Below are positions 22,863-36,012 of a DNA stretch of 64,000 nucleotides, in pieces; position 1 is the stretch's first letter, and every line of letters begins with the position of its first letter. The stretch is from Parapristionchus giblindavisi (lineage: Eukaryota > Nematoda > Chromadorea > Rhabditida > Diplogasteridae). The translations under genes and the position numbers were made by a program. The notes beneath the pieces were generated by a model. The model had not been told where the DNA came from, ran no database searches, and worked only from the letters and a program-made list of their open reading frames with translations. The stretch covers positions 372,001-436,000 of the forward strand of contig CALSFV010000232.1 of assembly GCA_943737045.1 (NCBI GenBank), read 5' to 3'.

Positions 22863-23851
22863 ATGGAAAATTCTACACAGGATGTCGACCTGGAGTCAGA
22901 CTTTGGCTTCCAATTTGTTGTGACGTAATAATACAGATTTCTAATCTTGAATGCCTACAATATTTTAAGATATCAAAAGTATCTAGCTCTGGGATCGTTG
23001 TTTACCGTTCATCCGATAGTAATGCTCTGAGGAGAGGATACATTGCCCACCAGGCATGGTTGCTATTTTTAGTCGAATTATTAAATTTGAATCTCAAGGA
23101 ACGATGAGTATCATAAAATTAGTATTATTTTTTATTGAGTATAAAAACATCGTATAATAATGGTAAGTGTTCTTTCTCGAAAATATGTTTAGAATTTTAG
23201 AATAGAAATGGAATAGAATTTTCCAGAATGAAAAACTCATAATCACATTTAGATATCTTTCATGTTTCACGAATTCAACTACTGTTTCCTATTTCGTATT
23301 TTCATAATCCTACCGCATGCCACCATTTACTGTGGAGGGCCAATATGTCGAATGGGCATCCCGAAACCCATTTTACTGGTAATACTTTTCAAAATTGTTT
23401 TATACATCCACCACATGAGTACAAAAACAAAAATGATTGCCGTTGCCTTGGATATATCCTTTACTCTCCGGCAGTACTCTCTCGCGGACCAAAGATGTGT
23501 GAGAAAGTAACCAGAGTGGTGAGCTCCAAATTGTCCTCAATATTTTTCTTTCAGTTTCTTTTGGCATTCTCTCTCGTAGCCATGATTCCTAACTTTGTAT
23601 TTATAATTATTCGATTACATTCACTGGTCGTCATGTCAGCAGGATCTAAACTTCACTTTTCTAACAAGTACTGTTCATTAAATTATTTTAAAAGTGAAAT
23701 ATATAACAGATTTTTCTCCCGCCTTCACTTTTCACGGCTTTTAAACGTCGTATCAGTCAAAATTCGAATTGCATCTTCAAAAATTGGAGGGAGTACTCGA
23801 ACTTACCCACCAGCGATAATATCCCACCTAACATCGAGTGCATCAAGATGA
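22863..23851 (+). pseudogene. Copy C: chemoreceptor pseudogene (exons 1-4 plus part of exon 11)
   Basis: Exon pieces: 22863-22924, 22970-23053, 23253-23378, 23555-23667, and a last-exon fragment ending TGA at 23851. Exon 2 has lost 37 bp between CATCCGAT and AGTAATGCT, causing a frameshift, and its donor is GC, not GT. Exons 5-10 are missing: intron-4-like sequence (CAGTCAAAATTCG) runs straight into exon 11-like codons (GSTRTYPPAIISHLTSSASR). Exons 3 and 4 are otherwise open, including LPHATIYCGGPICRMGI. Confidence 0.85.
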
Positions 23852-23969
23852 TTTCAGTGATAATGTTCACTCTTTGTTTAGTCTATTTCTGTTATTGTTA
23901 TTGTATAGTTATTAGTGTTTGTCATTGTCATGAATAAACGTAAAGCTAAAGTTACGACCCGTGCAATCC

Positions 23970-24097
23970 AGTGGCCGTATGTAAGAACCGTTTTCCAGGA
24001 AAATGTGACGTCATTTGCGTAGGCGGAGTATTTTTGGAAAACGCCTCCGCCTACGCTAATGACGTCACATTTTCCTGGTTCTTGCATACGGCCACAG
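23970..24097. mobile_element. Hairpin MITE, 128 bp
   Basis: CAGTGGCCGTATGTAAGAACC is mirrored by GGTTCTTGCATACGGCCACAG, and the interior (AATGTGACGTCATTTGCGTAG) pairs almost throughout, leaving a tiny loop. It lies between copy C and the giant palindrome. Target duplication not identified. Confidence 0.7.
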
Positions 24098-25371
24098 ATT
24101 TGAAGGGCTCGTTAGTCAATGTCGAGCAAACTGCGAAATCGCATAGTACATGAAGATGACAGAAGAATAATTCTCAAAATGATCAAACTATTATTAATCC
24201 GTTCCTACTAAAACTCTCAAGAAAATTCTCGTCACAAAATTTGTATTTTAAAAAATTGTTTGGCAAAAATAGGATTGTACATATTGGGCGCATAAAATGA
24301 TAAGTGGCAAACGGGCTCTAAGGAACGGAGGTCGCTCTAAGGCTAGAGCTCGTCCAACTCTCGATTGCCTCTCCGCTGACCGACCGACCTAACCCGGCTG
24401 ACCTTCGCCGCGCGCTATTTGATATATGAGAGGAATCGCCAGAGGTTCGACCACCCCCCGGCGGTAGAAATTTCCACCACCTGAAAATTTCAGATTAAGT
24501 ACTTTGAACGATGCTCTATCGAACTGCGTTGGCCGAATTTGCATATCTGTTCTCATTTTCGAGTAGCGGTCGGTCAAAGTTTGCAGGTACGGTATTTTTG
24601 GCTCGAGGGTGCGTCAGAAAACTGATCATAACTCCGTTCAAAATAACGATAGAATTTTTTTCAAAAAAAGGATCCAAAGAGGAGAATTTGGGCAACATTT
24701 TCTAGTTGATGACGTCATTTGTTGACCATGCGCCGGTGCGGGGAGGTCGGTTTTATGAAAAAGTGACGTAACTTTCCTAATCGGAAAAAGTGCACTTTTC
24801 TTCTATGCGCGTTTTGTAGCACCCATATTCGTCTAAAAATGACCCAAGTTTCAGAGGATTTGAGAAATGCAAAAAAAAAGCGTTGATTTTAATGACGCAA
24901 CCTCGGAACTGTCAATGGAAAGAACGGCGTACTCCTTTATCAAGAAACAGCAAAGGAGCTTAAATGACTCAAAAACATCCGAAAAAACATTACAAGCTCA
25001 AAATACCCACATATGACAGTTATTTGAAACACAAAATCACCGAGTTCCGAAAAATTTGAAAAACACCATATTTTGCTTTTCCACGTGGAAAAAACGTTTC
25101 AGTAATGTTATTTAATCTCTATAATATTTCTTATAATGTTTTTGAACATTTATGTTTTTGGAAGTGAAGGCCTACCTGCTCTTAGATCCGAGATATCCGC
25201 CATCGAGATTACACGCGCGCGCCCCAACTCACCCTTTCAGAAGAGATGTGTTGCCATAAAATGAACGTTTTCCAGCTCAGAATGACTCAAAACAACTTGT
25301 TTCATCATTCTTATCACGAAAAAATACCTTGGAACACGTTTTCTGTGTCTGTAAAAATCAGCAAAAGATTT

Positions 25372-25436
25372 GGATCGAACCGGGGTTCGAACGCGCTCGG
25401 TATTTTAGAGCGGTACCTCTTTACCTCGACGCCTCG
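25372..25436 (-). repeat. tRNA-like segment in the FB1 loop
   Basis: On the minus strand a box-A-like AGGTAAAGAGG is followed by a CGCTC/GAGCG stem and box B GGTTCGATCC (25372-25381). The anticodon loop would have 9 bases and the T-stem is imperfect, so this is probably a tRNA-derived repeat. Copies exist in mirror (about 32876-32940) and direct (about 34501-34565) positions. Confidence 0.4.
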
Positions 25437-25711
25437 AATGATTTTGCTTATTTATTTATTTATTTATTTATTATCGTACATCGCAAGGGTGTTTCAACAA
25501 GTACAAAGTGTTCGAGTGCAAAAAAATTAGTGAAAGAATAAAATTATTAAAAGAGGGTGGGGGGAAGGTGAGAGATCAATTGATTTACTAAACATAGTAA
25601 TAGTAATAGTAATAGTAACATAGTAACATGATGTCTTTGTAATATGTTATTTCAATGTTAATTGTTTTTAATTGTGACTGATTTCTCTAATAAATGTATC
25701 TTATCTAACAT

Positions 25712-25954
25712 TTGAAAGTGACACACGGACTCATCGAGCTCGACAATCCCCTCTTCTTCCTACCCTCCCTTAATACAAGACATTCTCGTAGAAACAATTT
25801 CATTTATAGAAAACATATTTTTAAATCCACTCGCTTTGCCAATTTCATTTCTAATCGTGTAGTCAACTCTTGGAATCAGCTTAATAATAATATTATAATA
25901 TGTCCTTCTGTAAAATCTTTCCGAAAATCCATCGCTTCATTTCCATCGTTGTAG
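25712..25954 (+). pseudogene. LINE ORF2 C-terminal remnant
   Basis: The frame reads VTHGLIELDNPLFF, then RHSRRNNFIYRKHIFKST, then VVNSWNQLNNNII and SVKSFRKSI. This is the usual tail of CR1/Jockey-like reverse transcriptases ('NG..lp..FF...R...W N.LP......FK..i'). Repeated at 32358-32600 (-) and 34841-35083 (+) because the surrounding element is triplicated. No polymerase motifs. Confidence 0.65.
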
Positions 25955-27367
25955 GAATTTCTTTTTATTTGTAATTTTCATCTTTGCTACCCAAGTCGTA
26001 GCATCGTATTTATGCGTACTCCACTATCAAATATTTGATCAGAAATTATACTTTACTTTCGCACCGCATAAAGTATATTATATTATTAGTTATGACATTG
26101 TACTTCATCATTCCTTGAAGAGAGAGAGAGAGAGAGCGAGGAAGGTTTGGGGGGGGGGGGGGGCTCACACTCGTTCTTTGTTGTTCAAATGCAACTCTGT
26201 TCGCTCAGAGTTTTCTAACATCTCCATTTTGTGTAGTTGCCAGATGTTAGTCTCCCTTATCCTTTTTTCCTCTCCCTGTCTGTTCATGAAAGAGCGTGTG
26301 GGAGTGAGAGAGCGGATGATGAGCAGTCGGGCGGAGTTGGGGCGCGCGCGTGTAATCTCGATGGCGGATATCTCGGCTCTAAGAGCAGGTAGGCCTTCAC
26401 TTCCAAAAACGTAAATGTTCAAAAACATTATAAGAAATATTATAAAGATTAATTAACATTACTGAAAAGTTTTTTCCACGTGGAAAAGCAAAATAAGGTT
26501 TTTTTCAAATTTTTCGGAACTCGGTGATTTTGTGTTTCAAATAACTGTCGTATATCGGTATTTTTAGCTTGAGCATGTTTTTTTGGATGTTTTTTAGTCA
26601 TTTTAACTCCTTTGCTGTTACTTGATAAAGGAATAAGCCGTTCTTTCCTATGACAGGTCCGAGGTCGAGTCACTAAAATCAACGCTTTTTTTTGCATTTC
26701 TCAAATCTTCTGAAACTTGGGTCATTTTTAGACACATATGGGTGCAACAAAACGCGCATAGAAGAAAAGTGCACTTTTTCCGATTAGGAAAGTTACGTCA
26801 CTTTTTCATAAAACCGACCGCCCCGCACCGGCGCATGGTCGACAAATGACGTCATCAACTGGGAAATGTTGCCCAAATTCTCCTCTTTCGATCCTTTTTT
26901 TTGAAAAAAATTCTATCATTATTTTGAACGGAGTTATGATCATTTTTCTGACTCACACTAGAGCCAAAAATACCGTACCAGCCAACTTTGACCGACCGCT
27001 ACTCGAAAATGAAAGCAGATATGCAAATTCGGCCAACGCAGTTCGATAGAGCATCGTTCAAAGTACTTAATCTGAAATTTTCAGGTGGTCGAAATTTCTA
27101 CCGCCGGGGGGTGGTCGAACCTCTGGCGATTCCTCTCATATATCAAATAGCGCGCGGCGAATGTCAGCCGGGTTAGGTCGGTCGGTCAGCGGAGAGGCAA
27201 TCGAGAGTTGGACGAGATCTAGCCTTAGAGCGACCTCCGTTCCTTAGAGCCCGTTTGCCACTTATCATTTTATGCGCCCAATATGTACAATCCTATTTTT
27301 GCCAAACAATTTTTTAAAATACAAATTTTGTGACGAGAATTTTCTCGATAGAGCATCGTTCAAAGTA

Positions 27368-28600
27368 CTTAAGACAACGGCTCAGTGAGATTCCAGGTAG
27401 TGCCGGACATCGACCTCACCGATTTGGCCCAAAATTATTTCATGAATACCCCCATGGGCCCCCATCACCAAATGGGTATTCATTAGGGCTGGATCCATGA
27501 AACACAGAAGTGGCGGGTTCTCGAAATTTATAAACTCGATTTTCACCAATAAAAAATGGAGCGACCTAGAACCAATGTTAGTGTCGATTAATTATGAGTA
27601 TAAATAGACAACAAAAACTGGCTATACGACGGTCTGGATATCCGATCGAAAACTGATTTTTTTACCTTCTCAAAACATTCTAAAATTAATTGAAATTATA
27701 AAACAAAAAACGGCAGCCAAATTTTTGCCTCATTTTATAGAGCAAAAAATTCCGAGGCAAAAAAATTAAAAAACGATCGACCCGTGTTTTGAGATAAATG
27801 AACCTGAAGACGACCCGAATTTTTTTTTGTTTTCAGACCCCCTCATGTTTGTTTGAAGAGCTCGTCGAGTAGAACAACTTTTTTTTCCGTGAAATAACAA
27901 ATTAAGTATGGATTTTTGAGTTCTACAATATAGGCTTAATCACTTTGTGCACAAAAAATATTTTACTTTCGATTTACTCTAAATTGACTGAAAAACTGTG
28001 AGAATAAATTAAACTCATGTATTTCTCTTGTACATGAGTTTCAGACAAAACGTTCAACATGAAAGTTGTTCTGCTGGACGAGCTCTTCAATATGAGTACA
28101 AACATGAGGGGGTTTGAAAACAAAAAAAATCGGGTCTTCTTCAGGTTCATTTATCTCAAAACACGGGTCGATCATTTTTTTTATTTTTTTGACTCATTCG
28201 ACGCGGAATTTTTTGCTCTATAAAATGAGGCAAAAATTGAGCTGCCGTTTTTTTGTTTTATAATTTTAATTGATTTTAGAATGTTTTGAGAAGGTAAAAA
28301 AATCAGTTTGCGATCGGATCTCCGGACCGTCGTATAGCCAGTTTTAGTTGTCTATTTATACTTATAATTAATCGACACTAACATTGGTCCTAGGTCGCTC
28401 CATTTTTTATTGGTGAAAATGAAGTTTTCAAATTTCGAGAACCCGCCATTTCTGTGTTTCATGGATCCAGCCCTAATGAATACCCATTTGGTGATGGGGG
28501 CTTATGGGGGTATCCACAAAAAATTTTTGAGCCAAATCGGTGAGGTCGATGTCCGCGGTCAGTGGCTCAACCCTCGAATCTTACTGAGCCGGTGTCTTAA
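27368..28600. mobile_element. Foldback element FB2, almost loopless palindrome
   Basis: The halves pair around about 27980: GGAGCGACCTAG (27558) with CTAGGTCGCTCC (28390-28401). The ends read CTTAAGACAACGGCTCAG on the left and CTGAGCCGGTGTCTTAA on the right. A diverged single-arm relative lies in intron 7 of copy D (40085-40520). The frame on 28410-28682 and its mirror are by-products of the repeat. Confidence 0.75.
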
Positions 28601-28901
28601 TCTGAAATTTTCAGGGGTTCGAAATTTCTACCGCCGCAGACCCTCCGAAACGGTCGATTTTCTCGCGATTCCTCTCATATAAAAGAGATCGGCATAGTTT
28701 CTGACGAGGGAATGGTCAACCATCCCCGTCGAGTTATGACTAGTGACATATACCAGTCGAACCGCCATGTAATTCTGATAATACACCGTTAATGACTAGA
28801 CTGAAACGTTTATGATCTTCGAGAAAATCGATAGTGAAAATTGCAAAAATTCAATGGCACATTGAGATCAACTCGGTTTTCAGCTCCTATCTCACCGAAC
28901 A

Positions 28902-28966
28902 CTGTGGTGTAGTGGATAAGACGCTTGTATTTCATTTTGTTGGTTCATGGTTAGATGCCCGGTATG
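28902..28966 (+). repeat. tRNA-like segment at the inner edge of the palindrome arm
   Basis: Box A TGGTGTAGTGG (28905-28915) fits TRGYNNARYGG exactly. A weaker box B (GGTTAGATGCC) follows after the spacing expected of a tRNA with a slightly long variable region. The mirror copy is at 29348-29412 on the minus strand, so the pair faces the 341-bp spacer. Confidence 0.4.
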
Positions 28967-28986
28967 CGATGTTTTGTTTTGCTGAT

Positions 28987-29327
28987 ACCGAATAAAAGAA
29001 GAAAACTGTTTATAACGTTAATATTTGTGAACTTGTACAACATAATGATCGAAACATTATCTATTGTTATTGTCAGCTTCATTAAAATAACATCAGCCAA
29101 TTTACGGCTTTCACGTGTAGCTCCAGATGATGGCGGGAAGACCGCAGCGAGAAGAGCAACAACGTTGGAAGGTGAAATTACCATGGAATATGTCAAATCA
29201 GAAACTGAAACGCCTTAAATTCAGACACAAAAGCGCGCGAGCAATAGATCGGAGGTGAAGCAGACGATCGATAATGATCTACACTGGTGGATGATGATGA
29301 TAAACATGAACTTTTGAACTAGGAAAA
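28987..29327 (+). other. Spacer of the first giant palindrome, with an open frame of unknown origin
   Basis: The spacer is unique in the window. A frame opening in the arm (28955) continues to 29218 and ends with a hydrophilic stretch (SRVAPDDGGKTAARRATTLE, then GEITMEYVKSETETP). A shorter start at 29044 would give a hydrophobic leader, MIETLSIVIVSFIKI. I do not recognise it and cannot say it is expressed. Confidence 0.25.
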
Positions 29328-32300
29328 ATCAGCAAAACAAAACATCGCATACCGGGCATCTAACCATGAACCAACAAAATGAAATACAAGCGTCTTATCC
29401 ACTACACCACAGTGTTCGGTGAGATAGGAGCTGAAAACCGAGTTGATCTCAATGTGCCATTGAATTTTTGCAATTTTCACTATCGATTTTCTCGAAGATC
29501 ATAAACGTTTCAGTCTAGTCATTAACGGTGTATTATCAGAATTACATGGCGGTTCGACTGGTATATGTCACTAGTCATAACTCGACGGGGATGGTTGACC
29601 ATTCCCTCGTCAGAAACTATGCCGATCTCTTTTATATGAGAGGAATCGCGAGAAAATCGACCGTTTCGGAGGGTCTGCGGCGGTAGAAATTTCGAACCCC
29701 TGAAAATTTCAGATTAAGACACCGGCTCAGTAAGATTCGAGGGTTGAGCCACTGACCGCGGACATCGACCTCACCGATTTGGCTCAAAAATTTTTTGTGG
29801 ATACCCCCATAAGCCCCCATCACCAAATGGGTATTCATTAGGGCTGGATCCATGAAACACAGAAATGGCGGGTTCTCGAAATTTGAAAACTTCATTTTCA
29901 CCAATAAAAAATGGAGCGACCTAGGACCAATGTTAGTGTCGATTAATTATAAGTATAAATAGACAACTAAAACTGGCTATACGACGGTCCGGAGATCCGA
30001 TCGCAAACTGATTTTTTTACCTTCTCAAAACATTCTAAAATCAATTAAAATTATAAAACAAAAAAACGGCAGCTCAATTTTTGCCTCATTTTATAGAGCA
30101 AAAAATTCCGCGTCGAATGAGTCAAAAAAATAAAAAAAATGATCGACCCGTGTTTTGAGATAAATGAACCTGAAGAAGACCCGATTTTTTTTGTTTTCAA
30201 ACCCCCTCATGTTTGTACTCATATTGAAGAGCTCGTCCAGCAGAACAACTTTCATGTTGAACGTTTTGTCTGAAACTCATGTACAAGAGAAATACATGAG
30301 TTTAATTTATTCTCACAGTTTTTCAGTCAATTTAGAGTAAATCGAAAGTAAAATATTTTTTGTGCACAAAGTGATTAAGCCTATATTGTAGAACTCAAAA
30401 ATCCATACTTAATTTGTTATTTCACGGAAAAAAAAGTTGTTCTACTCGACGAGCTCTTCAAACAAACATGAGGGGGTCTGAAAACAAAAAAAAATTCGGG
30501 TCGTCTTCAGGTTCATTTATCTCAAAACACGGGTCGATCGTTTTTTAATTTTTTTGCCTCGGAATTTTTTGCTCTATAAAATGAGGCAAAAATTTGGCTG
30601 CCGTTTTTTGTTTTATAATTTCAATTAATTTTAGAATGTTTTGAGAAGGTAAAAAAATCAGTTTTCGATCGGATATCCAGACCGTCGTATAGCCAGTTTT
30701 TGTTGTCTATTTATACTCATAATTAATCGACACTAACATTGGTTCTAGGTCGCTCCATTTTTTATTGGTGAAAATCGAGTTTTTAAATTTCGAGAACCCG
30801 CCACTTCTGTGTTTCATGGATCCAGCCCTAATGAATACCCATTTGGTGATGGGGGCCCATGGGGGTATTCATGAAATAATTTTGGGCCAAATCGGTGAGG
30901 TCGATGTCCGGCACTACCTGGAATCTCACTGAGCCGTTGTCTTAAGTACTTTGAACGATGCTCTATCGAGAAAATTCTCGTCACAAAATTTGTATTTTAA
31001 AAAATTGTTTGGCAAAAATAGGATTGTACATATTGGGCGCATAAAATGATAAGTGGCAAACGGGCTCTAAGGAACGGAGGTCGCTCTAAGGCTAGATCTC
31101 GTCCAACTCTCGATTGCCTCTCCGCTGACCGACCGACCTAACCCGGCTGACATTCGCCGCGCGCTATTTGATATATGAGAGGAATCGCCAGAGGTTCGAC
31201 CACCCCCCGGCGGTAGAAATTTCGACCACCTGAAAATTTCAGATTAAGTACTTTGAACGATGCTCTATCGAACTGCGTTGGCCGAATTTGCATATCTGCT
31301 TTCATTTTCGAGTAGCGGTCGGTCAAAGTTGGCTGGTACGGTATTTTTGGCTCTAGTGTGAGTCAGAAAAATGATCATAACTCCGTTCAAAATAATGATA
31401 GAATTTTTTTCAAAAAAAAGGATCGAAAGAGGAGAATTTGGGCAACATTTCCCAGTTGATGACGTCATTTGTCGACCATGCGCCGGTGCGGGGCGGTCGG
31501 TTTTATGAAAAAGTGACGTAACTTTCCTAATCGGAAAAAGTGCACTTTTCTTCTATGCGCGTTTTGTTGCACCCATATGTGTCTAAAAATGACCCAAGTT
31601 TCAGAAGATTTGAGAAATGCAAAAAAAAGCGTTGATTTTAGTGACTCGACCTCGGACCTGTCATAGGAAAGAACGGCTTATTCCTTTATCAAGTAACAGC
31701 AAAGGAGTTAAAATGACTAAAAAACATCCAAAAAAACATGCTCAAGCTAAAAATACCGATATACGACAGTTATTTGAAACACAAAATCACCGAGTTCCGA
31801 AAAATTTGAAAAAAACCTTATTTTGCTTTTCCACGTGGAAAAAACTTTTCAGTAATGTTAATTAATCTTTATAATATTTCTTATAATGTTTTTGAACATT
31901 TACGTTTTTGGAAGTGAAGGCCTACCTGCTCTTAGAGCCGAGATATCCGCCATCGAGATTACACGCGCGCGCCCCAACTCCGCCCGACTGCTCATCATCC
32001 GCTCTCTCACTCCCACACGCTCTTTCATGAACAGACAGGGAGAGGAAAAAAGGATAAGGGAGACTAACATCTGGCAACTACACAAAATGGAGATGTTAGA
32101 AAACTCTGAGCGAACAGAGTTGCATTTGAACAACAAAGAACGAGTGTGAGCCCCCCCCCCCCCAAACCTTCCTCGCTCTCTCTCTCTCTCTCTTCAAGGA
32201 ATGATGAAGTACAATGTCATAACTAATAATATAATATACTTTATGCGGTGCGAAAGTAAAGTATAATTTCTGATCAAATATTTGATAGTGGAGTACGCAT

Positions 32301-33992
32301 AAATACGATGCTACGACTTGGGTAGCAAAGATGAAAATTACAAATAAAAAGAAATTCCTACAACGATGGAAATGAAGCGATGGATTTTCGGAAAGATTTT
32401 ACAGAAGGACATATTATAATATTATTATTAAGCTGATTCCAAGAGTTGACTACACGATTAGAAATGAAATTGGCAAAGCGAGTGGATTTAAAAATATGTT
32501 TTCTATAAATGAAATTGTTTCTACGAGAATGTCTTGTATTAAGGGAGGGTAGGAAGAAGAGGGGATTGTCGAGCTCGATGAGTCCGTGTGTCACTTTCAA
32601 ATGTTAGATAAGATACATTTATTAGAGAAATCAGTCACAATTAAAAACAATTAACATTGAAATAACATATTACAAAGACATCATGTTACTATGTTACTAT
32701 TACTATTACTATTACTATGTTTAGTAAATCAATTGATCTCTCACCTTCCCCCCACCCTCTTTTAATAATTTTATTCTTTCACTAATTTTTTTGCACTCGA
32801 ACACTTTGTACTTGTTGAAACACCCTTGCGATGTACGATAATAAATAAATAAATAAATAAATAAGCAAAATCATTCGAGGCGTCGAGGTAAAGAGGTACC
32901 GCTCTAAAATACCGAGCGCGTTCGAACCCCGGTTCGATCCAAATCTTTTGCTGATTTTTACAGACACAGAAAACGTGTTCCAAGGTATTTTTTCGTGATA
33001 AGAATGATGAAACAAGTTGTTTTGAGTCATTCTGAGCTGGAAAACGTTCATTTTATGGCAACACATCTCTTCTGAAAGGGTGAGTTGGGGCGCGCGCGTG
33101 TAATCTCGATGGCGGATATCTCGGATCTAAGAGCAGGTAGGCCTTCACTTCCAAAAACATAAATGTTCAAAAACATTATAAGAAATATTATAGAGATTAA
33201 ATAACATTACTGAAACGTTTTTTCCACGTGGAAAAGCAAAATATGGTGTTTTTCAAATTTTTCGGAACTCGGTGATTTTGTGTTTCAAATAACTGTCATA
33301 TGTGGGTATTTTGAGCTTGTAATGTTTTTTCGGATGTTTTTGAGTCATTTAAGCTCCTTTGCTGTTTCTTGATAAAGGAGTACGCCGTTCTTTCCATTGA
33401 CAGTTCCGAGGTTGCGTCATTAAAATCAACGCTTTTTTTTTGCATTTCTCAAATCCTCTGAAACTTGGGTCATTTTTAGACGAATATGGGTGCTACAAAA
33501 CGCGCATAGAAGAAAAGTGCACTTTTTCCGATTAGGAAAGTTACGTCACTTTTTCATAAAACCGACCTCCCCGCACCGGCGCATGGTCAACAAATGACGT
33601 CATCAACTAGAAAATGTTGCCCAAATTCTCCTCTTTGGATCCTTTTTTTGAAAAAAATTCTATCGTTATTTTGAACGGAGTTATGATCAGTTTTCTGACG
33701 CACCCTCGAGCCAAAAATACCGTACCTGCAAACTTTGACCGACCGCTACTCGAAAATGAGAACAGATATGCAAATTCGGCCAACGCAGTTCGATAGAGCA
33801 TCGTTCAAAGTACTTAATCTGAAATTTTCAGGTGGTGGAAATTTCTACCGCCGGGGGGTGGTCGAACCTCTGGCGATTCCTCTCATATATCAAATAGCGC
33901 GCGGCGAAGGTCAGCCGGGTTAGGTCGGTCGGTCAGCGGAGAGGCAATCGAGAGTTGGACGAGCTCTAGCCTTAGAGCGACCTCCGTTCCTT
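29328..33992 (-). repeat. Right arm of the 9.7-kb palindrome
   Basis: Reverse complement of 24322-28986. It holds an inverted FB2 (about 29714-30946), an inverted FB1 lacking its last 100 bp (30970-33992) and the mirrored LINE and tRNA-like remnants. It ends at CCTCCGTTCCTT, after which a T-run and A-run lead into the third copy. Confidence 0.9.
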
Positions 33993-33997
33993 TTTTT

Positions 33998-35934
33998 AAA
34001 AAAAAAAAGCGTTGATTTTAATGACGCAACCTCGGAACTGTCAATGGAAAGAACGGCGTACTCCTTTATCAAGAAACAGCAAAGGAGCTTAAATGACTCA
34101 AAAACATCCGAAAAAACATTACAAGCTCAAAATACCCACATATGACAGTTATTTGAAACACAAAATCACCGAGTTCCGAAAAATTTGAAAAACACCATAT
34201 TTTGCTTTTCCACGTGGAAAAAACGTTTCAGTAATGTTATTTAATCTCTATAATATTTCTTATAATGTTTTTGAACATTTATGTTTTTGGAAGTGAAGGC
34301 CTACCTGCTCTTAGATCCGAGATATCCGCCATCGAGATTACACGCGCGCGCCCCAACTCACCCTTTCAGAAGAGATGTGTTGCCATAAAATGAACGTTTT
34401 CCAGCTCAGAATGACTCAAAACAACTTGTTTCATCATTCTTATCACGAAAAAATACCTTGGAACACGTTTTCTGTGTCTGTAAAAATCAGCAAAAGATTT
34501 GGATCGAACCGGGGTTCGAACGCGCTCGGTATTTTAGAGCGGTACCTCTTTACCTCGACGCCTCGAATGATTTTGCTTATTTATTTATTTATTTATTTAT
34601 TATCGTACATCGCAAGGGTGTTTCAACAAGTACAAAGTGTTCGAGTGCAAAAAAATTAGTGAAAGAATAAAATTATTAAAAGAGGGTGGGGGGAAGGTGA
34701 GAGATCAATTGATTTACTAAACATAGTAATAGTAATAGTAATAGTAACATAGTAACATGATGTCTTTGTAATATGTTATTTCAATGTTAATTGTTTTTAA
34801 TTGTGACTGATTTCTCTAATAAATGTATCTTATCTAACATTTGAAAGTGACACACGGACTCATCGAGCTCGACAATCCCCTCTTCTTCCTACCCTCCCTT
34901 AATACAAGACATTCTCGTAGAAACAATTTCATTTATAGAAAACATATTTTTAAATCCACTCGCTTTGCCAATTTCATTTCTAATCGTGTAGTCAACTCTT
35001 GGAATCAGCTTAATAATAATATTATAATATGTCCTTCTGTAAAATCTTTCCGAAAATCCATCGCTTCATTTCCATCGTTGTAGGAATTTCTTTTTATTTG
35101 TAATTTTCATCTTTGCTACCCAAGTCGTAGCATCGTATTTATGCGTACTCCACTATCAAATATTTGATCAGAAATTATACTTTACTTTCGCACCGCATAA
35201 AGTATATTATATTATTAGTTATGACATTGTACTTCATCATTCCTTGAAGAGAGAGAGAGAGAGCGAGGAAGGTTTGGGGGGGGGGGCTCACACTCGTTCT
35301 TTGTTGTTCAAATGCAACTCTGTTCGCTCAGAGTTTTCTAACATCTCCATTTTGTGTAGTTGCCAGATGTTAGTCTCCCTTATCCTTTTTTCCTCTCCCT
35401 GTCTGTTCATGAAAGAGCGTGTGGGAGTGAGAGAGCGGATGATGAGCAGTCGGGCGGAGTTGGGGCGCGCGCGTGTAATCTCGATGGCGGATATCTCGGC
35501 TCTAAGAGCAGGTAGGCCTTCACTTCCAAAAACGTAAATGTTCAAAAACATTATAAGAAATATTATAAAGATTAATTAACATTACTGAAAAGTTTTTTCC
35601 ACGTGGAAAAGCAAAATAAGGTTTTTTTCAAATTTTTCGGAACTCGGTGATTTTGTGTTTCAAATAACTGTCGTATATCGGTATTTTTAGCTTGAGCATG
35701 TTTTTTTGGATGTTTTTTAGTCATTTTAACTCCTTTGCTGTTACTTGATAAAGGAATAAGCCGTTCTTTCCTATGACAGGTCCGAGGTCGAGTCACTAAA
35801 ATCAACGCTTTTTTTTGCATTTCTCAAATCTTCTGAAACTTGGGTCATTTTTAGACACATATGGGTGCAACAAAACGCGCATAGAAGAAAAGTGCACTTT
35901 TTCCGATTAGGAAAGTTACGTCACTTTTTCATAA
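33998..35934 (+). repeat. Third, direct partial copy of FB1
   Basis: Corresponds to about 24871-26811 in the same orientation. Differences are mostly in the GA and G runs (shorter here). It starts at a poly-A tract before GCGTTGATTTTAATGACGC and stops at CACTTTTTCATAA, where receptor-related DNA begins. Confidence 0.9.
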
Positions 35935-35963
35935 GGTTTGGGCTTGACGAGCATTATGCGCAG

Positions 35964-36012
35964 CTATACACGATCCAAATATTTCTCGTTATTCCGTTGA
36001 GCCTTATGGGCT
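35964..36012 (+). pseudogene. Orphan fragment of receptor exon 9
   Basis: After a CAG acceptor (35961-35963) the codons read LYTIQIFLVIPLSLMGL, the start of exon 9 of the receptor family, then diverge within about 50 bases. It could be the displaced 3' part of copy C or the trace of another lost copy. Its left border is the end of the third FB1 copy. Confidence 0.75.

Larger units (their letters stand above)
24221..27344. mobile_element. Foldback element FB1 with about 1-kb inverted repeats
   Basis: 24221-25230 and about 26334-27344 are reverse complements with scattered differences, beginning GAAAATTCTCGTCACAAAAT. The 1.1-kb loop carries a tRNA-like segment, a (TTTA)n tract (25444-25473), a (TAG)n-like tract near 25605, a LINE 3' remnant (25712-25954), a GA repeat and a G-run near 26150. 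No transposase. A second copy, inverted, is at 30970-33992 and a partial third at 33998-35934. Confidence 0.8.
24322..28986 (+). repeat. Left arm of the 9.7-kb palindrome
   Basis: Every position x pairs with about 58314 minus x on the right arm (29328-33992), with almost no indels over 4.66 kb. The arm contains most of FB1 and all of FB2 (27368-28600), and ends at a tRNA-like unit (28902-28966). 28600-28900 shows no gene. The identity is far higher than between FB1's own two ends, so the large inversion is the younger event. Confidence 0.9.

Noticed and set aside
28410..28682. 90-codon ORF found on both arms of the palindrome
   Set aside because: It lies wholly in the FB2 inverted repeat; its duplication is explained by the palindrome and it has no recognisable domain.
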